Source: Chitinophaga sancti (GTDB lineage: Bacteria > Bacteroidota > Bacteroidia > Chitinophagales > Chitinophagaceae). From it: a stretch of DNA of 64,000 nucleotides. A program made the translations under genes and the position numbers. The stretch covers positions 62,001 to 126,000 of the forward strand of contig NZ_CP139247.1 in assembly GCF_034087045.1 (NCBI RefSeq), read 5' to 3'. This document shows, one piece after another, positions 18,715 to 28,266 of the stretch. Positions within the stretch are counted from its first letter, which is position 1. Each line of letters begins with the position of its first letter. Below the pieces are notes generated by a model. That model was not told the origin of the DNA, made no database searches, and was given only the letters and a program-made list of their open reading frames with translations.

Positions 18715-19107
18715 TTAAACCAGTTTAACATTTTTGATTACAATCACTAGTTTCTTATCAGAAGAAACCCGCTTTTCAGCATCTTCATATTCAAATGACG
18801 TAGTATTATCACCCTGCGTAAATGTGTATTTCACAACAAGGTTATCGATCATACTTTGTCTAAGTCCATCTGGAATTAAATCTAATTCTACGATTGTTTT
18901 AATTTTCAAAGTTTGATTAAGCAATGAATTACCAGTACCAATTTCCTTATCAGTAATGATACCGTCGGGTTCTGGTGAGGTGGCCAACAATTTTGAACTA
19001 TCAGGTAATACCAATCTAACAGTAGTGGTTGCGTCTCCACCAGTAGATACGAGAACAGTTAATAGCACCGGCATATCAGATGCCGACACAGGTACTTCAT
19101 GTGTCAT
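18715..19107 (-). CDS. Small beta-rich protein of unknown function
   Basis: The 130-residue product is rich in Thr, Val, Asp and Ser with alternating strand patterns and no cysteine, no signal peptide and no membrane segment. It is likely a compact beta-sandwich-type cytosolic protein. I do not recognise a family. It is the first gene of the five-gene caspase/CHAT/STAND operon, with 384 non-coding bases upstream and only 13 bp before the barrel-protein gene, so its promoter probably drives the whole operon. Its position at the head of the operon would suit a regulator, a chaperone or a protease substrate. That is inference only. Confidence 0.65.
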   Translation of the reverse strand: MTHEVPVSASDMPVLLTVLVSTGGDATTTVRLVLPDSSKLLATSPEPDGIITDKEIGTGNSLLNQTLKIKTIVELDLIPDGLRQSMIDNLVVKYTFTQGDNTTSFEYEDAEKRVSSDKKLVIVIKNVKLV

Positions 19108-19491
19108 GTGAGAAATCTTAAATAATTAAAGAGAATAGGCAGAACAATTCACTTTGGGGATAATATCATATGTTTTGGGGATACATCCTGGTTATACGGG
19201 GATTCTGTATTCTTTAATGTGTTTCCTCGCTATTGTGAAATTATAAAGCCCTTATAAAAATTTAATAAATTATTTCAGTTGATAATATCGTTTGCTCATT
19301 TAGATATCTGGATATTCACGTGTAATCGAAATTCTCAAATATGGGGCCATCTATTTTTAAAAATTCCATGTTACCTTGAACGGTCAATTGCAATCCAGCT
19401 ACTTTTATTTTATCATCCCAACAAGTGAAGTTCAACAAATTTTTCCATTCTAAAAATACCAAGTAGTTTGTATTTTTACCCGACATCTGTC
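19108..19491. other. Intergenic region, 384 bp, presumed operon promoter
   Basis: Non-coding AT-rich DNA between the DUF4062 gene and the small first gene of the caspase operon, both on the minus strand. It contains no credible open frame. Because the operon is otherwise tightly packed, its promoter should lie here, but no clear promoter motif can be fixed by eye. Confidence 0.5.
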
Positions 19492-20820
19492 CTAAAAAGC
19501 TGTATTTTGAATTCTTCCTGCAAATTCAGCATAAGGTATTTGAGCATTAAATGATATTGCTCCCTGCGACTTTATCGTACAATTAAGTATATGACGGAAA
19601 GATTCATCATACAGGTTTAATCTTGCCCGATTATTCTTTTTGGTAAACAACATTGTGAGCCCAACAGGTAACATAACGACAAGCACTCTTTCACTATAAA
19701 GCGCATTGCAGTTCATCAAAGTAAATGGAATATCATACGGAATACTAGCATAGGTAGTTATAATTGGAGTAATACCATTTGCCACATGCAAATTCACACT
19801 CTCATATATTGACCTTAAGTTTTTACTAATGAATTGCTGGTTCTCAAATATGAAGATTCTAAAATGCTTATCCTTTTCCTTTCTGGCACACTGACTTGTA
19901 AAACTCAAATATTGACGAAAACTGGTATCTGCTGTCCATATCGAGGTTGAATTTTGTTCCATTTGCGTGTCAAATCCATAAAAAAGCTTGCCTCCCCCTC
20001 CTATACAGCGCTCTGCTGATACCATTCCTGTTCTATTTGCGTAATTTGTATTTATGGCATAGTATCTTCGAATATTGTCCAGGATAGAAGCATTTGCTAT
20101 TTCAAGATACCCATTTGCGCTTTGATTGATAAAAGGCTTCAAAGCTGTCAATATTTGTTTAGAATTCTCCCGATTTTCGTCAAATGAATCATTATAATAT
20201 TCCAACTGAAAATCTGCTCCTCGTTTTAACATATCTACTACTCCGGTATAATTGACACTTAGCTTTTGTAACTTGTCCAAATTATAACCCGCCAATCGGC
20301 TCTGTACCCTGGTTAACAGATCCAGGCTGCCATCATAAAAATTAATCCAGTTGTTGCCAGACAATTTTGTAATGGTTTCAATATTTTCAAATACAGCATA
20401 GGCGTCTGATTTAAGATTCGGTTTCATTTGGCGAAATGCCTCCTCCCTGGAAGGATATTGTTTTGCGTCTTTTATAAACTTTATCCTCTCATCACTAACA
20501 CTTTGCGCACAAAACACATATACCACTTTATTATTTTTTATACCATGGATAATTTCTGCAAGTGTGATTGAAATTTGTTTACCATCATAACTCACCAGTC
20601 CTCCACATCTATAACCTAAAATCCCTATAATAATATCAGCACTTTCTACATTATCTAAACATACTTGGTATGAATGACGCCGTCCGTCGCCAATGTCAAA
20701 AGTAGGATATTCGCTTGCAATGGGTATATAACCTCCATTCTCTAAAAATTGGAAGAGCATCTTTCTTTCTTCCTTGAGGTCATACACGGTAGAACTAATA
20801 AAAACAATAGATTTTCTCAT
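19492..20820 (-). CDS. DUF4062-domain protein
   Basis: The 442-residue product begins with a DUF4062 domain over about 100 residues: KSIVFISSTVYDLKEERKML, then PIASEYPTFDIGDG, and SADIIIGILGYRCGG. The fold of this domain is related to TIR and nucleoside-deoxyribosyltransferase-type Rossmann domains and is often found at the N-terminus of STAND or defence proteins. The remainder (about 190-440) is a separate mixed alpha/beta region with no family I can name; it contains LFYGFDTQ and FRIFIFENQQF strands. The gene is free-standing, transcribed in the same direction as the downstream caspase operon and the upstream repeat protein. A role as signalling sensor or nucleotide-processing enzyme for the neighbouring system is inferred from domain type and position. 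Confidence 0.78.
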   Translation of the reverse strand: MRKSIVFISSTVYDLKEERKMLFQFLENGGYIPIASEYPTFDIGDGRRHSYQVCLDNVESADIIIGILGYRCGGLVSYDGKQISITLAEIIHGIKNNKVVYVFCAQSVSDERIKFIKDAKQYPSREEAFRQMKPNLKSDAYAVFENIETITKLSGNNWINFYDGSLDLLTRVQSRLAGYNLDKLQKLSVNYTGVVDMLKRGADFQLEYYNDSFDENRENSKQILTALKPFINQSANGYLEIANASILDNIRRYYAINTNYANRTGMVSAERCIGGGGKLFYGFDTQMEQNSTSIWTADTSFRQYLSFTSQCARKEKDKHFRIFIFENQQFISKNLRSIYESVNLHVANGITPIITTYASIPYDIPFTLMNCNALYSERVLVVMLPVGLTMLFTKKNNRARLNLYDESFRHILNCTIKSQGAISFNAQIPYAEFAGRIQNTAF

Positions 20821-20951
20821 GCTATATGATCACATAGTTTTGGGCCTCTTTCAAAGGGAAACAATGCACAAAACTCTTCCTTATAGTAAGGTTACTTTAA
20901 GGAAGAGCTGAAATGGGAATATTAACAATAAATTACAATAATGTTCAGGCA

Positions 20952-22070
20952 TTAAGCAACCTGCTCCATACTTCCATAAAACGAAGTGAGTTCTTCTATG
21001 ATATCCTTTCGATAACATTCCAAAGTTTCAATGGATGTATGACCACTGTAAACAAAAGTGGTTAATTCTTCCATTGAGTCCCGGCCATGATATTCTTCTA
21101 CAATATCGTGGGTTGTCAAGTAAGGATGGTTATCCAACCCATAAGGAGCAGCGATCGTTTTTAATCCGTGTATACGAGCTTGGGCTGTATTTTCGAGCAA
21201 AGCGGTTCTAAGCATTTTGTACCCCAATGGCAAATCATCACGCCTATGGTTCTTTACTATTTTCTTTGCGGCTTCTGATATGCTAGCATTATTTTCGACA
21301 CCACTTTGATATGTTGAAATGGAAACTTTCATAGCTCCCAGCAGTTGACCTACAAAGTCATTCAATAAGCCTATATGAGGAGCTATTTCCAGGTCATTAT
21401 TTGTAAAAGATGATGGCAGCTTCTCAGTTATATCAAGAATAGTTGCAATTTCTAACAATCGAATGCGAATTCTCTCTATCACTTCAGGGGATTCTGTCAA
21501 AAAATCATCACTCGTCCAATCTTCCTTCACCTGGTTAATCAATTGTAGCAGCATTTGAAACTCTACTTGCGTAATTTCCTTTTGGAAATTAATGTCAAAC
21601 ATTTCATCAAAATCTGATACAAGGTGCCCATTACGTGGCAATTCACCCAGCATTGTTAAAATTAAGGTTCTGAAGTAGCCGATATATTCTTTACTTACAA
21701 GACCAGTCTCTGCTATTGAGGCCGCTGCCGTAGCAAGGTTCCCGCCTAATGTAGCATGCGTGCTTGCTGCAGATACAACTGCCTGGGCTATACTTTCAGC
21801 AGTTGTGGCTAGATTCCCACCCAATGTAGCGTGGGTGCTTGCCGCAGAAACAATCGACTGCGCAATGCTTCCATTTACTTCTGGCAACTTGCTGGCCAGT
21901 GAAGAGAAAGTTTTTCCGGCTAATAACTGAATCTCTGCTATAGAATGAGTAATAGTCTTTAGAAACTCCAATTCTTCTTGCCTGGAATTTACTACACTTG
22001 AAATAGATAGATGAGATGATTCGCTCGCAATTGAGCTCTGTTGAAATAATGTGTTGGGTGTTTTTTCCAT
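20952..22070 (-). CDS. Helical protein with 25-residue tandem repeat, unknown function
   Basis: The 372-residue protein is unrecognised. The N-terminal region (about 30-65) is amphipathic helix. Residues 68-117 are two 25-residue repeats sharing VSAASTHATLGGNLAT, with a partial third copy beginning at 118. The rest is helical and acidic with a C-terminal segment containing SGHTSIETLECYRKDIIEEL, vaguely like a helical bundle. No signal peptide, membrane segment or catalytic motif is seen. It lies 131 bp upstream of the DUF4062 gene on the same strand and could be co-transcribed with it. The Ala/Thr/Ser repeats may form a helical stalk. It may belong to the same functional island, but there is no direct proof. 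Confidence 0.65.
   Translation of the reverse strand: MEKTPNTLFQQSSIASESSHLSISSVVNSRQEELEFLKTITHSIAEIQLLAGKTFSSLASKLPEVNGSIAQSIVSAASTHATLGGNLATTAESIAQAVVSAASTHATLGGNLATAAASIAETGLVSKEYIGYFRTLILTMLGELPRNGHLVSDFDEMFDINFQKEITQVEFQMLLQLINQVKEDWTSDDFLTESPEVIERIRIRLLEIATILDITEKLPSSFTNNDLEIAPHIGLLNDFVGQLLGAMKVSISTYQSGVENNASISEAAKKIVKNHRRDDLPLGYKMLRTALLENTAQARIHGLKTIAAPYGLDNHPYLTTHDIVEEYHGRDSMEELTTFVYSGHTSIETLECYRKDIIEELTSFYGSMEQVA
21720..21869 (-). repeat. 75-bp coding tandem repeat, two copies
   Basis: Two consecutive 75-bp units in frame, encoding residues 68-92 and 93-117 of the protein above. The shared core is VSAASTHATLGGNLAT. The DNA copies differ at several synonymous positions, so the duplication is not brand new. 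Confidence 0.85.
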
Positions 22071-22618
22071 TTTGAGGTTTATTATCAGTTAATATTCATC
22101 TAAAAGATCTGAATTCATTAACGCGTAATATATTATTCACCTGTTATGAATAGGTGAATAATAACCTAATACTTCAAGAAATACTTCTTTGTGGTCAAAC
22201 TACTTCACATGATGGGGTATGCATTCTTCTTAAAAATTTTAAGATGGTAACTTAATTTACCATTGCTAGGTGGAACTTATGACAATATCGAACATAAATA
22301 TAACCCATGGGGCGTAACAGTTTCCTAAATACCATCTAGCTTCAAAGATAGTTATATTATTATAAATAGAAAATACCAACAAGTCTGTATTCTCACATCA
22401 ACCAATGGAAATTATAATATAATCTACCTGACCTGGATGATTGTCACATTAATGGGAGTGTAAAATATTGTGTGTAAACTCCTTCTCCATTGTTTGAAAC
22501 CCTGCCGGGATGGGGAAGGGGGAATGGCTCGGCAGCAGCGCCTTCCCCGGTTTTGGGGCCTATTGAGATCATTCACCACCATAGGCCATTAACACAGTAA
22601 ATTTTACAGTCTCTTTTC
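22071..22618. other. Intergenic region with a GC-rich hairpin
   Basis: No gene is visible here. The first 400 bases are AT-rich. From about 22490 to 22560 the composition turns strongly GC-rich, unlike its surroundings, and contains an inverted repeat described separately. The segment separates the helical repeat protein from the GH2 gene terminator. Confidence 0.5.
22512..22548. repeat. GC-rich inverted repeat
   Basis: GGGGAAGG at 22512-22519 pairs with CCTTCCCC at 22541-22548 around a 21-base loop. It lies in a short GC-rich patch within AT-rich DNA. It could be a REP-like palindrome or a small transposed sequence; there is no T-run on either side, so it is not a typical terminator. Confidence 0.55.
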
Positions 22619-22649
22619 AAAAAAAAGCAGGCTCACAAAATGAGCCTGC
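22619..22649 (-). terminator. Rho-independent terminator of the GH2 gene
   Basis: GCAGGCTCA at 22627-22635 and TGAGCCTGC at 22641-22649 form a perfect 9-bp stem with a 5-base loop. Read on the minus strand the hairpin is followed by eight T residues (A-run 22619-22626). It lies 33 bp beyond the stop of the GH2 gene. Confidence 0.9.
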
Positions 22650-22681
22650 CATTATTAATCAATCTACAACTAACAATCTCC

Positions 22682-25060
22682 TTAATTCTTCTTCGCCTGA
22701 TCCAGCGCATTCTGAAACATACTCTTCTCCTCTGCCCTTATATAACTCCCATACTTACTCAAATAATCTGTCGCCGCCGGCACATAAGTCGCCCAATCTT
22801 TTGAATTCAAAGATGCCACTGTCTTTGCTCTCAAATACATCTCATCACCTGGTGCACCATACCGTTTCATCGCACTCTCAATCTCACTCCAATCCTTATG
22901 CGCTTTCATCATAGGCTCCATCGTCCCTTTATAAATCATGTTCATCATATTCACATGATACTGACGTTCTCCCAACACCTTCTTAAACGCCTCCGGATTT
23001 TTTGTCATAAAAGCAAATCCTGCATCTTTTGAGCTCTTTGCAAACTGCCCTACAACCCTTATATCCTCATCACTCAATGGTTCTTTCAATGTAGCAATAT
23101 AAGCAGCGCCCGCCATTTCAGCACCAGGTGCATCTCCCACCTGGTTAGCCGCCATCGTCATTTTCAACAAAAACTCTTTATCTCTTTTACCATGTATATA
23201 AGCATCCAACATTTCGCTATACACCATAGCAGGATCTGTCAGATCTGCATTCTTTGCTACCACCTGGGGGATAGCACCCATATCAGGATTCAATGGTGCA
23301 TGAATTTTCCGCAAAGCTTCAAAAGGTATTTTTACAACTTCTCTGTCATAAGTGATCAACCCATTCTGCTCTCCTTCCACATCAAATGGCTGCGTATACA
23401 CAGAAGCACTCAACCCTTCTTCTTCTAACAAATGCAGATGCTGTGCCATGATAGTAAATTTACTTTGCAACGCAGCTGGTTTCTCCTGTATATATCCCCA
23501 TGCATTCATCGGATTCCATTGGTGATCAGGAATAAATACACCAATACCACCAAATTCGCCTACCACTCTTGCCTTGCCTGTCTGTTCCGGTGAATTCATT
23601 GGATTAGGATAAGAATGCACATCTGTGATATCGCTCGCTACCCAATCATCTTTCCCTGTTTTGGTTTCACTGCCATTAATAAAGATATACTCACCAGTAT
23701 GCCCATTCACAATACGGCTTGGGTCGGCTTGTTTCACCCATTTTGTCAACCGTTCCTGGTCATAACTTCCCCATTGTTCATTAAAAAGTACCCAGGTCAC
23801 GATACTAGGATAGTTATGTAGCTGATCCAGGATTTCCTTGGTCTCCTTTTCAAACTGAGGTTTAGCACCTTCTGGTAATCCCTGGTTGGGATTCACAAAA
23901 TCCTGCCATACCAACATACCAAGCTTATCAGTGTAATAATACCACCTGGCAGGTTCGATTTTAATATGTTTGCGGATAGTATTGAAGCCCATCGCCTTGA
24001 TCGCTTCAATATCAAATTTGAGTGCATCATCAGTAGGGGCCGTATACAACCCATCAGGCCAGAATCCCTGATCCAGGGTAGCCAGGTTAAAGTAAGGATG
24101 ATTATTTAAGAATATCCGGTCTATACCTTTCTCATCTTTTGCAATAGATATCTTCCGCATACCAAAGTAGCTCTTCACTTCATCTATTGTCTTACCACCT
24201 TTCACCAGCTTTACAGCAAGGTCATACAAAAATGGTGATGCCGGGGACCAGAGTTTAGCATCCTTTACAGGTAAGGTTAACAGGTTACCTGCCTGCCCTT
24301 TTACTTTACTCACCATTTTATCACCGTCCATTGCCACTACTTCTACTGAACTACCTGCTGGTGCATTTACTTTCACCTGTAATACGCCTTTATCAATATC
24401 CGGCGTCAAAACTAATCCTTCAATACTTGTCTTAGGTACAGCCTCTAACCATACCGTCTGCCAGATACCGGAGGATGCGGTGTAATATATATTTGCTAGT
24501 TGCAGGACCTGCTTGCCATGAGGTCCTATGCCCTGCTCTGTTGGATCATATACTTTTACGACCAGTTCATTCTCACCCGTTTTCAGCGCACTGGTAATAT
24601 CCAGGGTAAACGCCTCATAACCGCCACTATGTGTTCCTACTTCCTTTCCATTTACATACACGGTAGCCTGAAAGTCTACTGCTCCAAAATGCAGCAGCAC
24701 CTTCTCTCCTTCCGGCTTTGCAATCGATCTCTTATACCACAGTAGCTGATCTGGTTGCAATGCCTTCTTCACGCCTGACAAAGCAGATTCTAATGGATAA
24801 GGGACTAATATCTTACCATCCCAACTCGCGGGGACATTCGCATTCTTGTCTGTAATGGCATAATTCCAAAGGCCATTCAGGTTTTCCCATTGGTCCCTGA
24901 CCATCTGGGGACGAGGATATTCCTTTAATGCATTTGTGGGTGAAACCTCTTTAGCCCACCGGGTTTGAATGTTGACCGGCTGCATCTTCCACGTATCCTG
25001 TGCATTTGCCTGGTATGCAAACAGCGAACTAAATAAAACAATTGAAAGTAAGCTTCTCAT
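22682..25060 (-). CDS. Secreted glycoside hydrolase family 2 enzyme
   Basis: The 792-residue protein has a signal peptide ending at ANA-Q. It then shows the GH2 order: a jelly-roll sugar-binding domain (about 35-200, PRPQMVRDQWENLNGLWNY and LHFGAVDFQATVYVNGKEVG), an immunoglobulin-like domain (about 205-305), and a TIM barrel with KHIKIEPARWYYYTDKLG. The acid/base is Glu428 in LFNEQWG and the nucleophile is Glu502 in VGEFGG, spaced as expected. Substrate cannot be stated; related enzymes include beta-galactosidases, glucuronidases and mannosidases. The last 200 residues are a helical extension. It is monocistronic with its own terminator and is a homologue of the GH2 gene at 51862-54489. Confidence 0.9.
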   Translation of the reverse strand: MRSLLSIVLFSSLFAYQANAQDTWKMQPVNIQTRWAKEVSPTNALKEYPRPQMVRDQWENLNGLWNYAITDKNANVPASWDGKILVPYPLESALSGVKKALQPDQLLWYKRSIAKPEGEKVLLHFGAVDFQATVYVNGKEVGTHSGGYEAFTLDITSALKTGENELVVKVYDPTEQGIGPHGKQVLQLANIYYTASSGIWQTVWLEAVPKTSIEGLVLTPDIDKGVLQVKVNAPAGSSVEVVAMDGDKMVSKVKGQAGNLLTLPVKDAKLWSPASPFLYDLAVKLVKGGKTIDEVKSYFGMRKISIAKDEKGIDRIFLNNHPYFNLATLDQGFWPDGLYTAPTDDALKFDIEAIKAMGFNTIRKHIKIEPARWYYYTDKLGMLVWQDFVNPNQGLPEGAKPQFEKETKEILDQLHNYPSIVTWVLFNEQWGSYDQERLTKWVKQADPSRIVNGHTGEYIFINGSETKTGKDDWVASDITDVHSYPNPMNSPEQTGKARVVGEFGGIGVFIPDHQWNPMNAWGYIQEKPAALQSKFTIMAQHLHLLEEEGLSASVYTQPFDVEGEQNGLITYDREVVKIPFEALRKIHAPLNPDMGAIPQVVAKNADLTDPAMVYSEMLDAYIHGKRDKEFLLKMTMAANQVGDAPGAEMAGAAYIATLKEPLSDEDIRVVGQFAKSSKDAGFAFMTKNPEAFKKVLGERQYHVNMMNMIYKGTMEPMMKAHKDWSEIESAMKRYGAPGDEMYLRAKTVASLNSKDWATYVPAATDYLSKYGSYIRAEEKSMFQNALDQAKKN

Positions 25061-25701
25061 AAACTGTGTATCAGTTTGGGATCTTGAATTAATTAATGAT
25101 GAATTTCACTTTTTCGGCTGGCTAAGTTAGGATAGTATAAAAGGAAAATTGTTAACCCGAGGTTAATGAAATAAATTTAAGCAATTGTTCCCAATTACTA
25201 CCTTAGCTAACACCACATACTATATTAATTGCCAAAGTCTCGAAAAGCTAACATAAAAAATAATAAAGAGCTGATATTACCATTTGGTGATTAGTGCAAT
25301 CATAATAGCAAATAGATTTTAACGAAGATATTCAAACGTGCCTTTCAACCATTTATGCATACCAGCATCCCCTCTCCCACAACTCAACGTAAATAAGGAA
25401 CAGTAACATCTCTCTTTGTAGAGTGTTACTGTTTTCCTGTTTTAGCACATCCTAACTTTCTTCCCGACCTCCTAATTTTCTACTTAAAAAATCAGCTTAC
25501 CTTCACCCAAAGACGAAAGCTAGTACTTTTACCACCCATCCATTTCCAGTTTTCCCACATTCAACAATGGCCCAACCAGGTCAAATTATGCTTTTTTCAT
25601 AACCGTTAACCTCAGGCAGAAAGTGAGTCTGGGAGATCAATTCGTCTTACATATAAATATTGTCATTGTAATATAGACTCCCGGATTCACTGACTGTCTA
25701 C
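25061..25701. other. Intergenic region, 641 bp
   Basis: No gene is seen. It lies upstream of the GH2 gene and downstream of the minus-strand barrel receptor, so it should hold the GH2 promoter near 25061-25200. A strong hairpin at 25399-25433 is listed separately. Confidence 0.5.
25399..25433. terminator. Hairpin, possible terminator
   Basis: AACAGTAACA at 25399-25408 pairs perfectly with TGTTACTGTT at 25424-25433; a one-base bulge and an inner CTCT/AGAG stem extend it. It is about 270 bp beyond the stop of the minus-strand receptor gene. There is only a short T stretch on the plus side, so the terminator role is uncertain. Confidence 0.45.
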
Positions 25702-28266
25702 TTACTTTGCTTTGCTAAACCTATAAATGGCATGTAACATAAAGAATCTATTTACTACCGAAGAAGAGCCAATGGATACGCTATTTGCAGAAACATTATA
25801 AGAAGAACTATTTTGCTGGTTAAATACATTATTACATTCCAATAATATAGTAATCTTATCTCCGAAAAATTTCTTCCCAATATTCATATCCATAAATAAT
25901 GGATTAGCAATTGCTCCGGAAGCATACCCCCAATTTAATTGCTTATTACCCGATGCCTCCAATGAAAATCCTTCCGGGAATTTGATAAACAAGTAACCTC
26001 CCATATTGAAAGTATGAAAATCAATTACAGTCTCTTCCGTAATATTATATTTACTTCTATTAAATTGATAGCCGAAATTGGGCATAAAGGTCACCCAGCC
26101 AACACGAAATTGAGGGTTCATTTTTACAGACACATTCCAGCTATCATTATACTTTTGAACATTATTAGCAAATAAAATATTATGGCTATACTTCGTTCCC
26201 ATTTCCACCCGGATACTATTTTTTACTTTACCAAATTGCCTGCTCCAACCCAGTTTTGCCTCTCCTGAAAAATTACCATTTGTATTTAAATAGTGGGTTT
26301 CCTGTTTTACAGTCCCTAATACATCCTCTATTAAAATAGTATTCACCGCTATATCATGAATATTCTTAGTATACATCCCCCTGCCCCAGAAACTATTTTT
26401 CCCGGAGCGGGTAAATTCAGCTATCACCGAATGAGATTGTCCTATTTTTAAATCAGGGTTGCCCACTATAGGGTATTGGATATTACTAAGATCTGTAACA
26501 GGTGCTATTTGTTGATAAGTTGGAAACCTTGTTTGTCCTTGATAATTTATACTGAACAACAGGGAAGGCCACTTATAACGAAACTTTAAAACCGGGAAAA
26601 TTGTGGTCCCGGAACTAGTGGTAGTTGTTTTTAACTGGTTAGGAGAAATAGCTACCCCTAGGGTATATTCAGCATTGCCTTTTGCTAATTGGTAGTTACC
26701 TTCTACCTGGTGTTGATAAACTGCATATTTGTATTGACTACTAAGAGAATCTACTGGCAACAATTTCCCATTTTCATCTCCCCAGCTTGTCAATAGGGAA
26801 TTTTTAGTTATTCGGTTTTGATAAATATATTTCAATTCGAAACTTGCATTTTCTTTTACCGGTTCCACATAGGAAATCGCCAATGAACTATTATTCCCTA
26901 GCTCATCTTTATGAATTTGTTGGAATATGATTGAATCTAAATAGGATGTATCATTATAATAGCGAATTTTATCTGCCTCATCAGTTTGATATTTACTATC
27001 ATTATTATTTAGTGACAATTGGAGCGACAAAATCCTTCCTGGTTTATTAAAGGTATGAGATGCTAAAACACTTCCACTCCAATTATTACTCTTTCCTTCC
27101 TGGCTAATGACATTATCAATATCCTTTTTCTGAAACCCAGTCTGGTTCGTAGTCGAATTATTTTGACTAACAGTATTTGTATTGCCAGCAGAAAATTGAA
27201 CGAGCACCAAATCATTGTCAGTTATTTTATACGCTGATTTCAGGTTCAACTCTTTCATCTTATTCGCACTATAATTAGTACCATTATTCACACTATTGAG
27301 CGTACCATTATCAGTAATATCAGTTGACTGTGAAAATGATTGGAAAACAGCACTTTGATTGTTCATCCTGCCTGACACATTCAGCGATAACTGTTTATTA
27401 AAATTATAGTGATAACCTGCCTCGCCATTGGTAATAGTCCCATTCCCACCAGCTGCATCCTTATTGTTATTATTTACCATAAAAAAGAGCTGATCTTTGG
27501 GGTTATGGAATCCACCATTTGCTGCTATCAGGTACTTATTCTCATTACCTAATCCGCCATCAATTCTAAGGTTATAAATGGTAGATATATCTTTAGGGGT
27601 GACAAGATTAATCGTAATATTAGGAACACCATTCCTTCTTCCGGTCAATCTACCTAATTCATCATAGTCATCTACAAATTGAATCTTGCTGATCATATTT
27701 GCAGGAATAATGCTGGTCAATGATTTGATATTACTGATCATATATTCCTGTCCATTGATCTTAATTTTCGTCACTTTCTTGCCATTGATAGAAATACTGC
27801 CGTCCGGTTCCACATCCAATCCAGGAAACTTTGTAAAAAGATCCTGTACCATCTCATACTTATCATTGATATATTGATCCACATTGAACTCGACTGTATC
27901 AAATTTCAATTTCATAGGTGCGGCCGTACCTTTCACAACAAATTCTTTTAAACTCTTAGCACTTGGGTTTAATATCACCTCGTACGGTGTCAATTTATTA
28001 ATATCAAAATCCAGGACACTGGTGTCATATCCCAGGTAGGTAGTTCTGATTTTGGTTCCTGAATGAGGAGATATCTTTGTACTAAAGAGGCCATCAACAT
28101 CACTTACGCAGTGTGCAGAATCTTTTGAATTGTACACGAATATATTGGCGCCAATAACAGGGCTGCCAGATGAATCCTTCACTTTGCCTCTAATGATTGA
28201 ACCTGATTGTGCTTTTAATGAAAGCATTCCACCAAGGAGGATAATGAATAGTGGTATACATTTCAT
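25702..28266 (-). CDS. Outer-membrane beta-barrel receptor-like protein (TonB-dependent type)
   Basis: The 854-residue protein has a signal peptide ending near SLKAQ. It then shows a carboxypeptidase-regulatory-like beta domain (about 22-105, IIRGKVKDSSGSPVIGANIFVY), a plug-like region (about 120-215, with VQDLFTKFPGLDVEPDGSISINGK and KIKINGQEY), and a barrel of more than 600 residues ending in an aromatic strand, AIYRFSKAK. This is the outer-membrane beta-barrel family of Bacteroidota that resembles TonB receptors; the ligand is unknown. No SusD-like partner follows, so it is not a classic SusCD pair. It is divergent from a second member of the same family starting at 28482. Confidence 0.87.
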   Translation of the reverse strand: MKCIPLFIILLGGMLSLKAQSGSIIRGKVKDSSGSPVIGANIFVYNSKDSAHCVSDVDGLFSTKISPHSGTKIRTTYLGYDTSVLDFDINKLTPYEVILNPSAKSLKEFVVKGTAAPMKLKFDTVEFNVDQYINDKYEMVQDLFTKFPGLDVEPDGSISINGKKVTKIKINGQEYMISNIKSLTSIIPANMISKIQFVDDYDELGRLTGRRNGVPNITINLVTPKDISTIYNLRIDGGLGNENKYLIAANGGFHNPKDQLFFMVNNNNKDAAGGNGTITNGEAGYHYNFNKQLSLNVSGRMNNQSAVFQSFSQSTDITDNGTLNSVNNGTNYSANKMKELNLKSAYKITDNDLVLVQFSAGNTNTVSQNNSTTNQTGFQKKDIDNVISQEGKSNNWSGSVLASHTFNKPGRILSLQLSLNNNDSKYQTDEADKIRYYNDTSYLDSIIFQQIHKDELGNNSSLAISYVEPVKENASFELKYIYQNRITKNSLLTSWGDENGKLLPVDSLSSQYKYAVYQHQVEGNYQLAKGNAEYTLGVAISPNQLKTTTTSSGTTIFPVLKFRYKWPSLLFSINYQGQTRFPTYQQIAPVTDLSNIQYPIVGNPDLKIGQSHSVIAEFTRSGKNSFWGRGMYTKNIHDIAVNTILIEDVLGTVKQETHYLNTNGNFSGEAKLGWSRQFGKVKNSIRVEMGTKYSHNILFANNVQKYNDSWNVSVKMNPQFRVGWVTFMPNFGYQFNRSKYNITEETVIDFHTFNMGGYLFIKFPEGFSLEASGNKQLNWGYASGAIANPLFMDMNIGKKFFGDKITILLECNNVFNQQNSSSYNVSANSVSIGSSSVVNRFFMLHAIYRFSKAK

